Source: Frigoribacterium endophyticum (GTDB lineage Bacteria > Actinomycetota > Actinomycetes > Actinomycetales > Microbacteriaceae). Taken from it: DNA of 64,000 nt. The notes below the pieces were generated by a model. It was given only the letters and a program-made list of their open reading frames with translations. It made no database searches and was not told the origin of the DNA. The position numbers and the translations under genes were made by a program. Below are positions 7,798 to 16,726 of this stretch, piece by piece (position 1 is the stretch's first letter; every line of letters starts with the position of its first letter). The DNA lies in assembly GCF_011759585.1 (NCBI RefSeq), contig NZ_JAAOYV010000001.1, forward strand, positions 620,001 to 684,000, in the 5' to 3' direction.

Positions 7798-8046
7798 ATG
7801 GACCAAGAGAAGTCGACCGCCGAGAGAGACCTCGAAGAGCTGCGCGAAGCCGTGCTCGACGACTGGCTCACCGTGACGTCGAGCGTGACCGACGCCCTGC
7901 GCGGCATCCAGCAGACCGTCTCGTGGCGGGTGACCCGGCCCCTCCGGGCGGTGCGGACCCTCTCCCGCCGTGCCGGCGAGATCGGCGTCGTGCCCACGGG
8001 CCGCCTGGTGGCCGTCGAGGTCGCACGTCGCCTGGGTCGCCGATGA
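7798..8046 (+). CDS. 82-residue helical protein of the polysaccharide operon
   Basis: I do not recognise a family. The protein is charged and helical; its first half (KSTAERDLEELREAVLDDWL) looks able to form a coiled coil. It then has SWRVTRPLRAVRTL, which closely resembles the SWRLTxPLR tail motif found near the ends of many O-antigen and capsule glycosyltransferases. The start is ATG at 7798 with a GGAGA ribosome site; an upstream ATG-free extension is possible but lacks one. Its stop overlaps the next GT4 start (ATGA). A helper or membrane-docking peptide for the two GT4 enzymes is an inference. Confidence 0.65.
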   Translation: MDQEKSTAERDLEELREAVLDDWLTVTSSVTDALRGIQQTVSWRVTRPLRAVRTLSRRAGEIGVVPTGRLVAVEVARRLGRR

Positions 8047-9566
8047 CGGGGCGCTCCCCGGCCACGGAGCTCGTCGCCGACGAGGTCGGTGCGCTCCGCG
8101 ACGCCCTGGGTGCCCGCCTCGCCGTGGTGGCTCCCGCCCTCGGCGTCGACGTCGACGGCCTGACCCCGTCCGAGGCCCTCGACCGCCTCGCGCGTTCCGT
8201 GCACGCCAGCGGCGACGCCTCCGCGGCGTGGCTCCTGTTCGTCGGGGTGACCGCGACCTTCCCCTCCACCACCGACCTCTCCGCCCTGCGCCGAGCGCTC
8301 CTCCTCGCGAGCCCGGCCACGGCGATGCTCGTCGTCCTGGAGCGCACCATGGACGTCCAGGCGCGCATCCACTCCGGGTTCCGCACCCTCGAGCTCGTGA
8401 CCGACGAGGTCCTCGTCGACGTCGACTTCTGTGCCCGGTACGAGCACAACACCGGCATCCAGCGCGTCGTCCGGCACATGGTCCCCGAGTGGGCCGACCG
8501 GGCCGACGAGCACCGTCTCGTCGCCTGGAACCAGGACAGCACGGGCTACCGCGACCTCACCGAGACCCAGCGCGACCGCGTCCTGCACTGGGGCGACCGA
8601 CGCTTCGAGAAGAGCGACGACCCGTCGCTCACCGACGCCGAGCTGCGTCGCGAGCACGTCCTCGTCCCGTGGCGGACGGCGCTCCTCGTCGCCGAGGTGC
8701 CGGCCTTCCACGTCTGTGACACGCTCACCTCGATCGCCCGCTGGTCGGGCACCGACGTCGACCTCATCGGCTACGACGCGATCCCCCTCGTCAGCGCCGA
8801 CACCGTGCCGAACGCCGAGTCGGAGCGCTTCGCCCACTACCTCACGATCATCAAGCACGCCCGCCGCGTCTACGGCATCAGCGTCTCGGCGGGCGACGAG
8901 TTCCGCGGTCTCGTCGCGGCGCTGCCGAGCCAGGGCCTCATCGGCCCCGAGGTCGTCGACGTCACCCTCGCGACCGAGGTGTCGCCCGCGGCCCGCGCGG
9001 CCGCCGCCGCCGTGGCCCCCGTGCCGGGCGCCGACCCCGTCGTGCTCTGCGTGGGCAGCCACGAGCCGCGCAAGAACCAGGACGCCACCCTCTTCGCGGC
9101 CGAGCTCCTGCACCGCGAGGGGCACCGCTTCCGGATCGTCTTCGTGGGCGGCGGGAGCCGGACGGCGACCCTGCACTTCGACCGCCGCGTGGCCAAGCTG
9201 TCGGCGGCCGGCATGCAGGTCGAGTCGCACCGTCGTCTCGGCGACGACGAGCTCTGGGCCCTCTTCGGCACCGCTCGCTTCTCCGTCTTCGTCTCGCTGC
9301 ACGAGGGGTTCGGGTTGCCGGTGGCGGAGTCCCTCGCCCTCGGGGTGCCGGTCGTGACGAGCGACTTCGGCAGCCTCGACGAGATCGCCCGCGAGGGGGG
9401 CTGCCTGCAGGTCGACCCCCGCGACGACACCGCCGTCGTGGACGCCATGCGCACCATGCTCACCGACGACGACCGTCACCGGGAGCTCCTGGGTGAGATC
9501 GCCGGCCAGCACCCCAAGACCTGGCGTTCGTACGCCGACGAGATCTGGACGGCGGTCACCGCATGA
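8043..9566 (+). CDS. GT4 glycosyltransferase with N-terminal extension (paralogue 1)
   Basis: This 507-residue enzyme has about 120 residues of helical N-terminal extension, then a GT-B fold with NTGIQRVVR (136-144) in the acceptor half, GSHEPRKN (338-345) at the donor site and LHEGFGLPVAES (419-430) as the EX7E region. It is a clear paralogue of the next gene, sharing the TGIQRV, SHEPRKN, ARFSVF and VTSDFGS segments. It is coupled by 4-base overlaps to both neighbours. Donor and acceptor sugars cannot be deduced; enzymes of this type often build mannan or rhamnan chains. Confidence 0.88.
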   Translation: MTGRSPATELVADEVGALRDALGARLAVVAPALGVDVDGLTPSEALDRLARSVHASGDASAAWLLFVGVTATFPSTTDLSALRRALLLASPATAMLVVLERTMDVQARIHSGFRTLELVTDEVLVDVDFCARYEHNTGIQRVVRHMVPEWADRADEHRLVAWNQDSTGYRDLTETQRDRVLHWGDRRFEKSDDPSLTDAELRREHVLVPWRTALLVAEVPAFHVCDTLTSIARWSGTDVDLIGYDAIPLVSADTVPNAESERFAHYLTIIKHARRVYGISVSAGDEFRGLVAALPSQGLIGPEVVDVTLATEVSPAARAAAAAVAPVPGADPVVLCVGSHEPRKNQDATLFAAELLHREGHRFRIVFVGGGSRTATLHFDRRVAKLSAAGMQVESHRRLGDDELWALFGTARFSVFVSLHEGFGLPVAESLALGVPVVTSDFGSLDEIAREGGCLQVDPRDDTAVVDAMRTMLTDDDRHRELLGEIAGQHPKTWRSYADEIWTAVTA

Positions 9567-11095
9567 GCTTCCTCACGGCATCCCGGGCCACGACGGCGCG
9601 TCCGGCGCACGACGAGGCCCTCCGGGCGGCCGGTCGCCGCGCCTCCTCGGCCCCGGTCGACTGGGAGCGTCTCTCGGGGCCCGAGCTGATCGACGCCCTC
9701 GACCGTGACCTCGGGGAGGCGAGCGACCGCCTGTCGTACCTCGTCCTCGCGCTCCTCGACCGAGGCGTCCCGTCGACGGCCCGCGTCGTCGAGTTCACCC
9801 GGCGCTGGCGGGTCGACGGGCTCTCCGCGCCCCTCACCGCGGAGTACCGGCGGGGGAGGGCCCCGCGCCGGCCCCGGCCCTTCGTCATCGTCGACGGCGT
9901 GATCATGGACGTCACCGACACGAGCCGGAGCCGGTTCACCACCGGCATCCAGCGCGTGGCGCGCGAGACCGTCACCCGCTGGGGACGCGGCCACGACGTC
10001 GTCCTCGCCGCGTGGGACGTCACCGGGCGCCAGCTCGGTGCCCTGACCGCGGAGGAGACCGGGCGGGTGCTCCTCGACGGCTCGGTGGCCACCGTGGCCG
10101 TGGCGGCCGGCACGGTCGTCATCCCCTTCGACGCGACCTTCGTGCTGCCCGAGATCACGGTGGCGGCCGAGCGCACGGCGAGCGTCCGCTCCGTCGTGCG
10201 CTTCGGCACGTCTCGGTCGGTCGCCATCGGCTACGACTGCATCCCGGTCACGACGGCCGAGACGAGCGGCCCGGGCATGCCCGGCGCCTTCTCCGAGTAC
10301 CTCGCCACGCTCGGGCACTTCGACGTCGTCGCTCCCATCTCGAGCGCGGCGCGCACCGAGTACTCGGGCTGGGCGGCGATGCTGCCCGGGGCGGGCCTGA
10401 CCCCGCCGCGGATCGAGACCGTGTCGCTGCCGGCCGAGGTCGGGAGCGTCGACGACGAGACGGTCGAGCGGGTCCGGGCCGAGCTCGGACTGGTCGACAC
10501 GCCCGTCGTCCTCTCCGTCGGCAGCCACGAGCCCCGCAAGAACCACCTCGCGCTGCTGACCGCGGCCGAGCTGAACTGGCGTGCCGGGCACGAGTTCACC
10601 CTCGTCCTGGTCGGCGGCAACGCGTGGGGCGACGGGGAGTTCCAGCACATGGTCCGCACGCTCCGCCGCAAGGGGCGCTCGGTGCAGATGCTCTCCGGCG
10701 TCGGCGACGACGTCGTCTGGAGCCTGTACCGCATGGCTCGCTTCAGCGTGTTCTGCAGCGTGAACGAGGGCTTCGGCCTGCCCGTGGTCGAGTCGCTCGT
10801 CAGCGGCGTGCCCGTCGTGACGAGCGACTTCGGCAGCATGCGCGAGCTCGGCGAGGGCCACGGCGCACTCGTCGTCGACCCGCACGCCCCGGCCGACATC
10901 GCCCACGCCATGGGCCGCCTGCTCGTTGACGACGCGCTGCGCGAGGAGCTCGTCGGGCTCACGGCGAGCATGCCGCGGCCGACCTGGGACGACTACGCGG
11001 CACGCCTGTGGACCCTGGTCGACGGGCGGCCCGCCGAGTCCGCCGTCCCGGAGCCCGGCGGGGTGCCGGCGCACGACGAGGTCGCGGGAGCCTGA
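9563..11095 (+). CDS. GT4 glycosyltransferase with N-terminal extension (paralogue 2)
   Basis: This 510-residue protein repeats the architecture of the gene before it: helical N-terminal part, TTGIQRVAR (126-134), GSHEPRKN (320-327) and VNEGFGLPVVES (400-411). The two differ mainly in the acceptor half, which suggests that a tandem duplication was followed by change in acceptor or linkage choice. Start is the ATG overlapping the previous stop (ATGA). A GC-rich hairpin lies just after its stop, before the convergent GT2 gene. Confidence 0.88.
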   Translation: MSFLTASRATTARPAHDEALRAAGRRASSAPVDWERLSGPELIDALDRDLGEASDRLSYLVLALLDRGVPSTARVVEFTRRWRVDGLSAPLTAEYRRGRAPRRPRPFVIVDGVIMDVTDTSRSRFTTGIQRVARETVTRWGRGHDVVLAAWDVTGRQLGALTAEETGRVLLDGSVATVAVAAGTVVIPFDATFVLPEITVAAERTASVRSVVRFGTSRSVAIGYDCIPVTTAETSGPGMPGAFSEYLATLGHFDVVAPISSAARTEYSGWAAMLPGAGLTPPRIETVSLPAEVGSVDDETVERVRAELGLVDTPVVLSVGSHEPRKNHLALLTAAELNWRAGHEFTLVLVGGNAWGDGEFQHMVRTLRRKGRSVQMLSGVGDDVVWSLYRMARFSVFCSVNEGFGLPVVESLVSGVPVVTSDFGSMRELGEGHGALVVDPHAPADIAHAMGRLLVDDALREELVGLTASMPRPTWDDYAARLWTLVDGRPAESAVPEPGGVPAHDEVAGA

Positions 11096-11103
11096 CGCCC
11101 GCG

Positions 11104-11132
11104 GCGGGGCGGCCCGGCCGGGGCCGCTCCGC
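11104..11132. terminator. Hairpin between convergent genes
   Basis: GCGGGGCGGCCC (11104-11115) pairs with GGGCCGCTCCGC (11121-11132), with one G-U, around a 5-base loop. It lacks a T-run but lies between two convergent stops, so it probably serves both strands. Confidence 0.5.
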
Positions 11133-11147
11133 CTCGGCCCTCCCGGC

Positions 11148-12344
11148 TCAGTGCGGCCGGTCCCGGTGGCGGATGGCGTCCTTGAGGTGGTCGAGCATCG
11201 TCTCGGACTCGAGGTGCTGGATGTGCAGCATCATCCCGTGGCTCGTCTGGAGCGCCTCGTGGTGCTCGGCCTGCAGGTCGGCGTGGTCCGACCGGAGGGC
11301 GTCGAGGCCCTCGACGCGCTCGGCGGCGACGACGAGGTCGGCTCGCAGGCGCGACACCTCGCCGGAGAGCCAGCGGAGGTAGTCGGCCGCGACGGCGGGG
11401 TGCGGGTCAGCGAGCCGCGTGTCGTCGTCGGCCGAGCCGTCGTCCGCGACGCCGTCGGTCGAGGCGGGAGCGAGGAGCGGCTCCCGCACGGTGCAGAGGT
11501 CGTCGAGCGGGGCTTCGGCCGCGGGGGCGTCCGCGAGCGTCGCCGCCCAGCGGGCGCTGAAGGCCCGCCCGTTGCGGAGCCCGAGGAACTCACGGTAGAG
11601 CGGGTCGGAGCCGGTGGAGGCGCCGGACGCGTGGTGGGCCACGGCCGACGGCTCGACGACGACGCTCCGCCCGAGGCGCAGCCGGAGGCGGAACTGCAGG
11701 TCGACGTCCTCGAAGTAGGCCGGGGTGAAGAGCTCGTCGAAGCCCCCGACGAGGTCGAACGCCGATCGCTCCACCCAGAGGGCGGCGGCGGAGCAGTAGT
11801 CGACGGGCCGCGACTCGAGGAGGCCGAGGGCCCTCGCCTCGTCCAGGGTCGCCCCCCGACCGTGCTGCAGGGTCCCGGCGCTCGAGAGCACCCGGCTGCC
11901 GGCCTCCTGCACGCGGCCGTCCGTGTCGAGGAGCAGGCTGCCGACCGCGACGGGCCGGTCGGGCGCGTCGGCGCGGGCAGCGAGGGCGGCGAGCCAGCCC
12001 CGGTCGACCACGGCGTCGTCGTTGAGGAAGACGAGCGAGGTGCCCCGCGCGCGGGCCGCCCCGGCCGCGCAGCCGCCGCCGAAGCCCGCGTTCTCCGGCA
12101 GGTCGACGACGACCGCGCCCGTGACCTGGGAGGCCGCGGCGCGGGCCGCCGGTGAGGCGCCGTTCTGGACGAGCACGACCTCGAAGGGCGGGGCGCCGAC
12201 CTGGCCGGCGAGGGCCGCGAGGCAGCTGAGGAGCTCAGCGCCGAGCCGCCAGGAGAGGACGACGACCGACACGGTCGGGGAGGCCGTGCCGGGCAGGACG
12301 ACGGCCTCGCCGCCGGGGAGCGGGGGAGGCGCGGTGGTGGTCAT
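11148..12344 (-). CDS. GT2 glycosyltransferase with C-terminal coiled coil
   Basis: The 398 residues comprise a GT-A domain with SVVVLSW (26-32), the metal motif NDD (108-110), and GGFDELFTPAYFEDVD (200-215), which is typical of rhamnosyl/galactosyltransferases such as those related to WbbL and GlfT. Residues from about 320 to the end form an acidic linker and then a heptad-rich helix (LRWLSGEVSRLRADLVVAAERVE and on) likely to be a coiled coil. The ATG overlaps the stop of the upstream epimerase (ATGA). The coiled coil may dock it in a synthase complex; that is inference. Confidence 0.85.
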   Translation of the reverse strand: MTTTAPPPLPGGEAVVLPGTASPTVSVVVLSWRLGAELLSCLAALAGQVGAPPFEVVLVQNGASPAARAAASQVTGAVVVDLPENAGFGGGCAAGAARARGTSLVFLNDDAVVDRGWLAALAARADAPDRPVAVGSLLLDTDGRVQEAGSRVLSSAGTLQHGRGATLDEARALGLLESRPVDYCSAAALWVERSAFDLVGGFDELFTPAYFEDVDLQFRLRLRLGRSVVVEPSAVAHHASGASTGSDPLYREFLGLRNGRAFSARWAATLADAPAAEAPLDDLCTVREPLLAPASTDGVADDGSADDDTRLADPHPAVAADYLRWLSGEVSRLRADLVVAAERVEGLDALRSDHADLQAEHHEALQTSHGMMLHIQHLESETMLDHLKDAIRHRDRPH

Positions 12345-13306
12345 CGGGGCCTCCCGCCCTGGTGCAGCGACAGCAGCGTCCGGTGGATGCCGGCGGCGAT
12401 CGGGGTGAGCGATCGTCGGTCGAGCTCGGGCCAGACGAGCGACCGGAAGCGCAGGTCGAGGGCCTGGCGCGACGACGAGGCGTGGCTGCCCCAGACGATG
12501 CGCGGCCGACGCTTGACGACCCGCTGCAGCTCCGCGATGAGGGCGCCGATCGTGACGCCCAGGCCGCTGGCCATGATCTTGGTCACGACGCTCCCCGGCG
12601 CGAGCCCGTCCGCCCGGTCGAGCGCCGCGACCGTGAGGGCCGCCGCGTCGTCGACGAAGAGGTAGTCGCGGATGGTGTCGACCGGCACGTAGATGGACGA
12701 GGGCCTGCCCTGCAGGTGCGCCAGGCACAGCTGCGAGACGAGCCCCTGGGCCTTGGCGAGGTCCTGACCGGGCCCGTAGATGTTCGCGAAGCGGCCGACG
12801 ACCACCGGCACCCCCGTCCGGCCCGCCCAGGAGCGGAAGAGCTCCTCGACGCCGAGCTTGCTCCACCCGTAGGGCGCGAGCGGTCGCGGCTCGGTGCCCT
12901 CGTCGAAGGGAGCGCCCGACGAGCCGGCGTAGACGCCGCCCGCGGAGGACGCGACGAACGCCGTGCCCCGGGCCGCCGCCTCCTCGCCCAGGAAGACGGC
13001 CGACGACTCGAGCACCCGCTCGATCACCCGACGCTCCCGGTCGAGGGCGTCGGGCCCGCTCGCGACGACGCCGGCCCCGGCGCACCACACGAGCGACCAC
13101 CGGGCGCCGCGGTCGACCACGGGGCGGAGCTGCGCCGTCAGGGCGGCGACCGAGGCGTCCTCATCGCTCCACGGCACGACGGCCCGGACGACCTCCGCCC
13201 CCGGCCGGCGGGAGAGCAGGGCCGAGACGGCACCGCCGAGCAGCCCGCCCGCGCCCACGACGAACCAGAGGTGCGGCGTCGTCGGGGGAGCGGCGTCGGT
13301 CGTCAC
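12341..13306 (-). CDS. NAD-dependent epimerase/dehydratase (extended SDR)
   Basis: This 321-residue protein has the Rossmann motif GAGGLLGG (18-25), a Ser pair at 120-121 in ASSAGGVY, and Tyr146/Lys150 in APYGWSK, so the catalytic set is complete. The later RDYLFVDDAA matches the conserved RDY(V/I)(Y/F)VDD stretch of nucleotide-sugar epimerases. Family members epimerise, dehydrate or reduce nucleotide sugars; the particular substrate is not evident. It lies between two GT2 genes and is translationally coupled to the downstream one. Confidence 0.85.
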   Translation of the reverse strand: MTTDAAPPTTPHLWFVVGAGGLLGGAVSALLSRRPGAEVVRAVVPWSDEDASVAALTAQLRPVVDRGARWSLVWCAGAGVVASGPDALDRERRVIERVLESSAVFLGEEAAARGTAFVASSAGGVYAGSSGAPFDEGTEPRPLAPYGWSKLGVEELFRSWAGRTGVPVVVGRFANIYGPGQDLAKAQGLVSQLCLAHLQGRPSSIYVPVDTIRDYLFVDDAAALTVAALDRADGLAPGSVVTKIMASGLGVTIGALIAELQRVVKRRPRIVWGSHASSSRQALDLRFRSLVWPELDRRSLTPIAAGIHRTLLSLHQGGRPR

Positions 13307-13322
13307 GCGCAGGCCTGGCCGA

Positions 13323-14366
13323 TCACGCGTCGGCCTGCCCGCGGCGGCCGAGCGGACCCCGGCCCGGGTCGCTGACGATCAGGTACGACGGGCGCCCCAT
13401 GGCCATGTTGACCGCGACCCCGATGTACTCGGCGACGATGCCCAGCGAGAACAGGATCGCCCCGGACGAGAGCAGGACGACCACGATGGTGGACGACCAG
13501 CCGGCCTCGAGCTCGCGCCCCGCCAGGGTCGAGACGATCACGTAGAGCGCGAAGAGCAGGCCCAGGGCCGCCAGCACGACGCCGAGCACGCTGACGACGC
13601 GGAGCCCGCGCGTGCCGGCCGTCAGCACCATGCGCCAGAAGTGCGACAGGAGCTTCCGCATCGAGTAGCCGCTCGTGCGGTCGCCCTCGTCGCGGAGCTC
13701 GACGGGGCTCGTCGTCACGCGACGGGTGACCCAGCTGATGGCCACGTCGAGGTAGACGCCGGAGCCCGCGTAGGCGGAGACGCTCCGGGCGACGTCGCCC
13801 AGGATGAGGCGGTAGCTCTGGAAGAGCGAGGCGTCGCCGTCGCCGAAGACCGCGCGCAGGACGGCCTTGGCGCCCTTCGACGCGGCGTTGCGGACCGGGC
13901 CGTGCGGCGCGGCGTTGGTGGGGCGCGCGTAGACGAGCGCCGCCTGCTCGGCCATCGCCGTGTCGAGCATGGAGTCGAGGTAGGCCGGGTCGTGCTGGCC
14001 GTCCTCGTCGATGGTGGCGACCCAGTCGCCCCCGGTCGACGCCATGCCGGCGAGCGTCGCGGCGTGCTGCCCGAAGTTGCGGCTGAGCCAGACCCCGCGC
14101 ACGAGGTCGTTCGACCGCTCGAGCTCCCGGATCACGCGGTCGGAGCCGTCGGGCCCGTTGTCGTGCACGAGCAGGATCTCCGTGATCTCGCGGGGGTGAC
14201 CCGCGGGCGTGAGCCGCTCGGAGGCGAGGGCGGAGATCTCGGCGATGAGCGCGGGGAGGGTCTTCTCCCCCTGGTAGACGGGGATCACGACCGAGATCCG
14301 GTGCGGATCGACCAGGTCGTCGGAGAGGCTCGGCACGGGTCCGGACTTTACCACAGGGGCGTTCAC
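13323..14366 (-). CDS. GT2 glycosyltransferase with two C-terminal membrane helices (GtrB/ArnC type)
   Basis: The 347-residue product begins with a GT-A domain (ISVVIPVYQ 24-32, VHDN 67-70, DEDGQHDP 120-127) and a GYSMRKLLSH segment, followed by two strong membrane helices near residues 255-280 and 292-318. That is the plan of polyprenyl-phosphate glycosyltransferases such as GtrB and ArnC, which put one sugar on undecaprenyl phosphate for use outside the membrane. The GTG at 14366 is taken as start; no ATG precedes the conserved core. It lies between the epimerase and the large membrane protein, a possible user of its product. Confidence 0.85.
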   Translation of the reverse strand: MNAPVVKSGPVPSLSDDLVDPHRISVVIPVYQGEKTLPALIAEISALASERLTPAGHPREITEILLVHDNGPDGSDRVIRELERSNDLVRGVWLSRNFGQHAATLAGMASTGGDWVATIDEDGQHDPAYLDSMLDTAMAEQAALVYARPTNAAPHGPVRNAASKGAKAVLRAVFGDGDASLFQSYRLILGDVARSVSAYAGSGVYLDVAISWVTRRVTTSPVELRDEGDRTSGYSMRKLLSHFWRMVLTAGTRGLRVVSVLGVVLAALGLLFALYVIVSTLAGRELEAGWSSTIVVVLLSSGAILFSLGIVAEYIGVAVNMAMGRPSYLIVSDPGRGPLGRRGQADA

Positions 14367-14401
14367 GCCCTCCGGCCGCCGAGGGGGAGGCGGGGCGCCC
14401 G

Positions 14402-16726
14402 TCACGGGGTGAGGTCCAGGCTCTCGACGGTCGGCTGGAACAGCGCGATCGACGTGTAGCCGACCGCTCCGGCCTGGCCGAGGGTCGTGGATCCGCCGTC
14501 GGCGGAGCCTGCGACGTCGAGCGTGGTCACCCCGGGGCGGACGGTCAGGTCGATCGAGACCCGGGCGACGCCGTCGACGACCGCCACCACCCGGCGGGGG
14601 ACGCCGGGGCCCTCGACGACGACGCTCGTGACGCCGGGCACGAGGGCCTGGAGGTCGATGTCGAGCGTCGCGGGCACGGTGACCTCGCGGTCGTTCTGCA
14701 GGACGACGCTGTTCACGGTGTCGTCGCCGCCGCTGGCGACGTCGGTGTTGCCCGGTCGGGCGATCGGCGGGTCCGTGATCAGCGTCGTGAGACGCTCGCG
14801 CTCCGGGGCGGGCAGCGCGGCCGCGGCCTCGCGCAGGTCGGTGGGCACCGTGTAGAGCGCCCAGCGACCTCCGTCGGACTCGGCGACGGGGGCGCCGAGG
14901 GACGGCGTGAGCGAGGCCGTGACCTCGTCGCCCTGGTCGGCGTAGCCCGTCGTGTCGACGAGCACGGCCGAGAACCCGACGACCGCCAGCTGGTCGGCGA
15001 CGGAGGCGCCGTCGTACTCCTCCAGCGACTGGGCCCACTCGCTCGTCGCGCGGCCCTTGATGCCGCCCGCCGACCAGTGCACGCCCTGGGTGTGCAGGTA
15101 CGGCTTGAGGAACTCGGTGTAGCTGAGGCCGTTCGGGGTGCTGGCCTCGGGGAAGTCGACGTACGGGAGCTGCAGGACGTCGGCCCCGGCCCCGACGGTC
15201 TGCTCCACCGAGGCGAAGAACGCCTGGTCGGAGCTGAAGGAGGCGTCGTTGGCCTCGTACGTCGGCACGGCGCCGCCGTTGGTCTGGTCGTAGACGCCCC
15301 CGCCGAGCAGGACGACCGCGACCAGGGCGCTGGCCGCGACCGGCAGGAGGCGCGCCCGCGCCGGGAGGCGCGTCGCCGCCCGGCGCACGACCAGGTCGAC
15401 GAGCAGGCCGACCGCGGCGAGGCCGAACAGCGCGATGACGATCGACAGCCGGTTCCAGCCGCGGAGGTCGCTGGTGAGGAACGACAGGAGGCTCGAGACG
15501 CCGCCGAGGGTGCCGAAGAGGAAGGCGAGGATGCTGAGGGCCGAGAGCGCGCGGAGGGTGCGGAACCGGTCCACGTCGACGGCGTCCGTCGACGCGCCGG
15601 CCCGGCGCCGACCGAAGAGGGCGACGAGGCCGAGCACCAGCAGCGCCACGAACCCGACGGCCGCGACGGCTCCGAGCACGGGGGTCTCGGACGGGAAGGG
15701 GTACCAGCGGTCGTAGAACTGCCGGAGCTGGGCGAACGCGTCGACGCGGTGCCCCGGGATGGGGAGCAGCAGCTGCGTCAGCTTGAACGCGTAGTACTCG
15801 GTCTCGACCGGCGACCGCGTCAGGCCGCCGTTGCTCTCGCCGTTCTGCCAGGCGTAGACCGTGTCGGGCAGCATGTTCGCGACCGCCGACGCCGCGAGGA
15901 CGCCGCCGGCGGCTACGGCTCCCACGAACCGGCGCACCGAGCGGTGGCGCCAGAACGCGGCGACCCCGGCCACCGCCAGGAGGACGACGGCGAAGAAGGC
16001 GTAGTACGTCGAGCTCGCCGCGGCGAGGGCGAGGCCCACGGCGACGCCGGCGCCCCGGCCGGTCAGCGCGCCGAGGAGGCGGTTCCGGGCGCCGGCCCGG
16101 GCGAGCCACACGGGCCGGCCCGTCGCCACGAGCCAGACGACCCAGAGGGCGATCGGCAGGAAGAAGTAGGACGAGAGCCAGAGGTGGTTCTCGTTGCGCA
16201 CGAAGTGGTAGGGCGCCAGGGCGAACAGGACGGACAGCGCGACGCCGACCGGCCGGGAGACCCCGACCCGCAGGAGGAAGAAGAGGCCGCCGACGGCGCA
16301 GAGCAGGAACCCGACGACGTAGTAGACGTTCATCGCGACGGCCCAGTCGCCGAGGAGCGCCCCGAGCACGGAGCCGGCGGCGAAGTTCAGGTTGTCCGCC
16401 GTCGGGAAGTCGTGGTACACCTGCCCCGCCGGGGCCCCGAGCAGGGGCTGCGACTCGTACCAGCCCGTCTCGAGGAGGGTCTTGAAGTGGGCGGCGACGG
16501 CGAGGGCGTCGCCGGAGTAGAAGAACGGGACGTGCCAGTCGGCGCGCCAGAGCTTGAGGACGAACGTCGTCGCGAGCGCGGTGAGCACGACGCTCGCGAG
16601 GTACGCGGGCCAGGTCGGCCCGCGCCGGTCCTGGTCGGACAGCGCCGAGGCCGCGACCACGGGTCGCTGGTCGGTGGTCGAGGGGTGGTCCGTCTCCGGT
16701 GACCTGCGCGCTCCTCGGGCCCTCAT
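14402..16726 (-). CDS. Large multi-pass membrane protein, GT-C/YfhO-like
   Basis: The 774 residues begin with a soluble tail, then about a dozen membrane helices to roughly residue 470, then an extracytoplasmic domain of about 300 residues. After the first helix the loop FFYSGDALAVAAHF carries an acidic residue where GT-C enzymes place their catalytic Asp. The overall plan resembles YfhO and related proteins that use polyprenyl-phosphate sugars outside the membrane. The upstream-encoded GT2 at 13323-14366 could supply that donor. The ATG at 16726 overlaps the stop of the upstream GT2 (ATGA). Function as a glycosyltransferase is inferred. Confidence 0.75.
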   Translation of the reverse strand: MRARGARRSPETDHPSTTDQRPVVAASALSDQDRRGPTWPAYLASVVLTALATTFVLKLWRADWHVPFFYSGDALAVAAHFKTLLETGWYESQPLLGAPAGQVYHDFPTADNLNFAAGSVLGALLGDWAVAMNVYYVVGFLLCAVGGLFFLLRVGVSRPVGVALSVLFALAPYHFVRNENHLWLSSYFFLPIALWVVWLVATGRPVWLARAGARNRLLGALTGRGAGVAVGLALAAASSTYYAFFAVVLLAVAGVAAFWRHRSVRRFVGAVAAGGVLAASAVANMLPDTVYAWQNGESNGGLTRSPVETEYYAFKLTQLLLPIPGHRVDAFAQLRQFYDRWYPFPSETPVLGAVAAVGFVALLVLGLVALFGRRRAGASTDAVDVDRFRTLRALSALSILAFLFGTLGGVSSLLSFLTSDLRGWNRLSIVIALFGLAAVGLLVDLVVRRAATRLPARARLLPVAASALVAVVLLGGGVYDQTNGGAVPTYEANDASFSSDQAFFASVEQTVGAGADVLQLPYVDFPEASTPNGLSYTEFLKPYLHTQGVHWSAGGIKGRATSEWAQSLEEYDGASVADQLAVVGFSAVLVDTTGYADQGDEVTASLTPSLGAPVAESDGGRWALYTVPTDLREAAAALPAPERERLTTLITDPPIARPGNTDVASGGDDTVNSVVLQNDREVTVPATLDIDLQALVPGVTSVVVEGPGVPRRVVAVVDGVARVSIDLTVRPGVTTLDVAGSADGGSTTLGQAGAVGYTSIALFQPTVESLDLTP

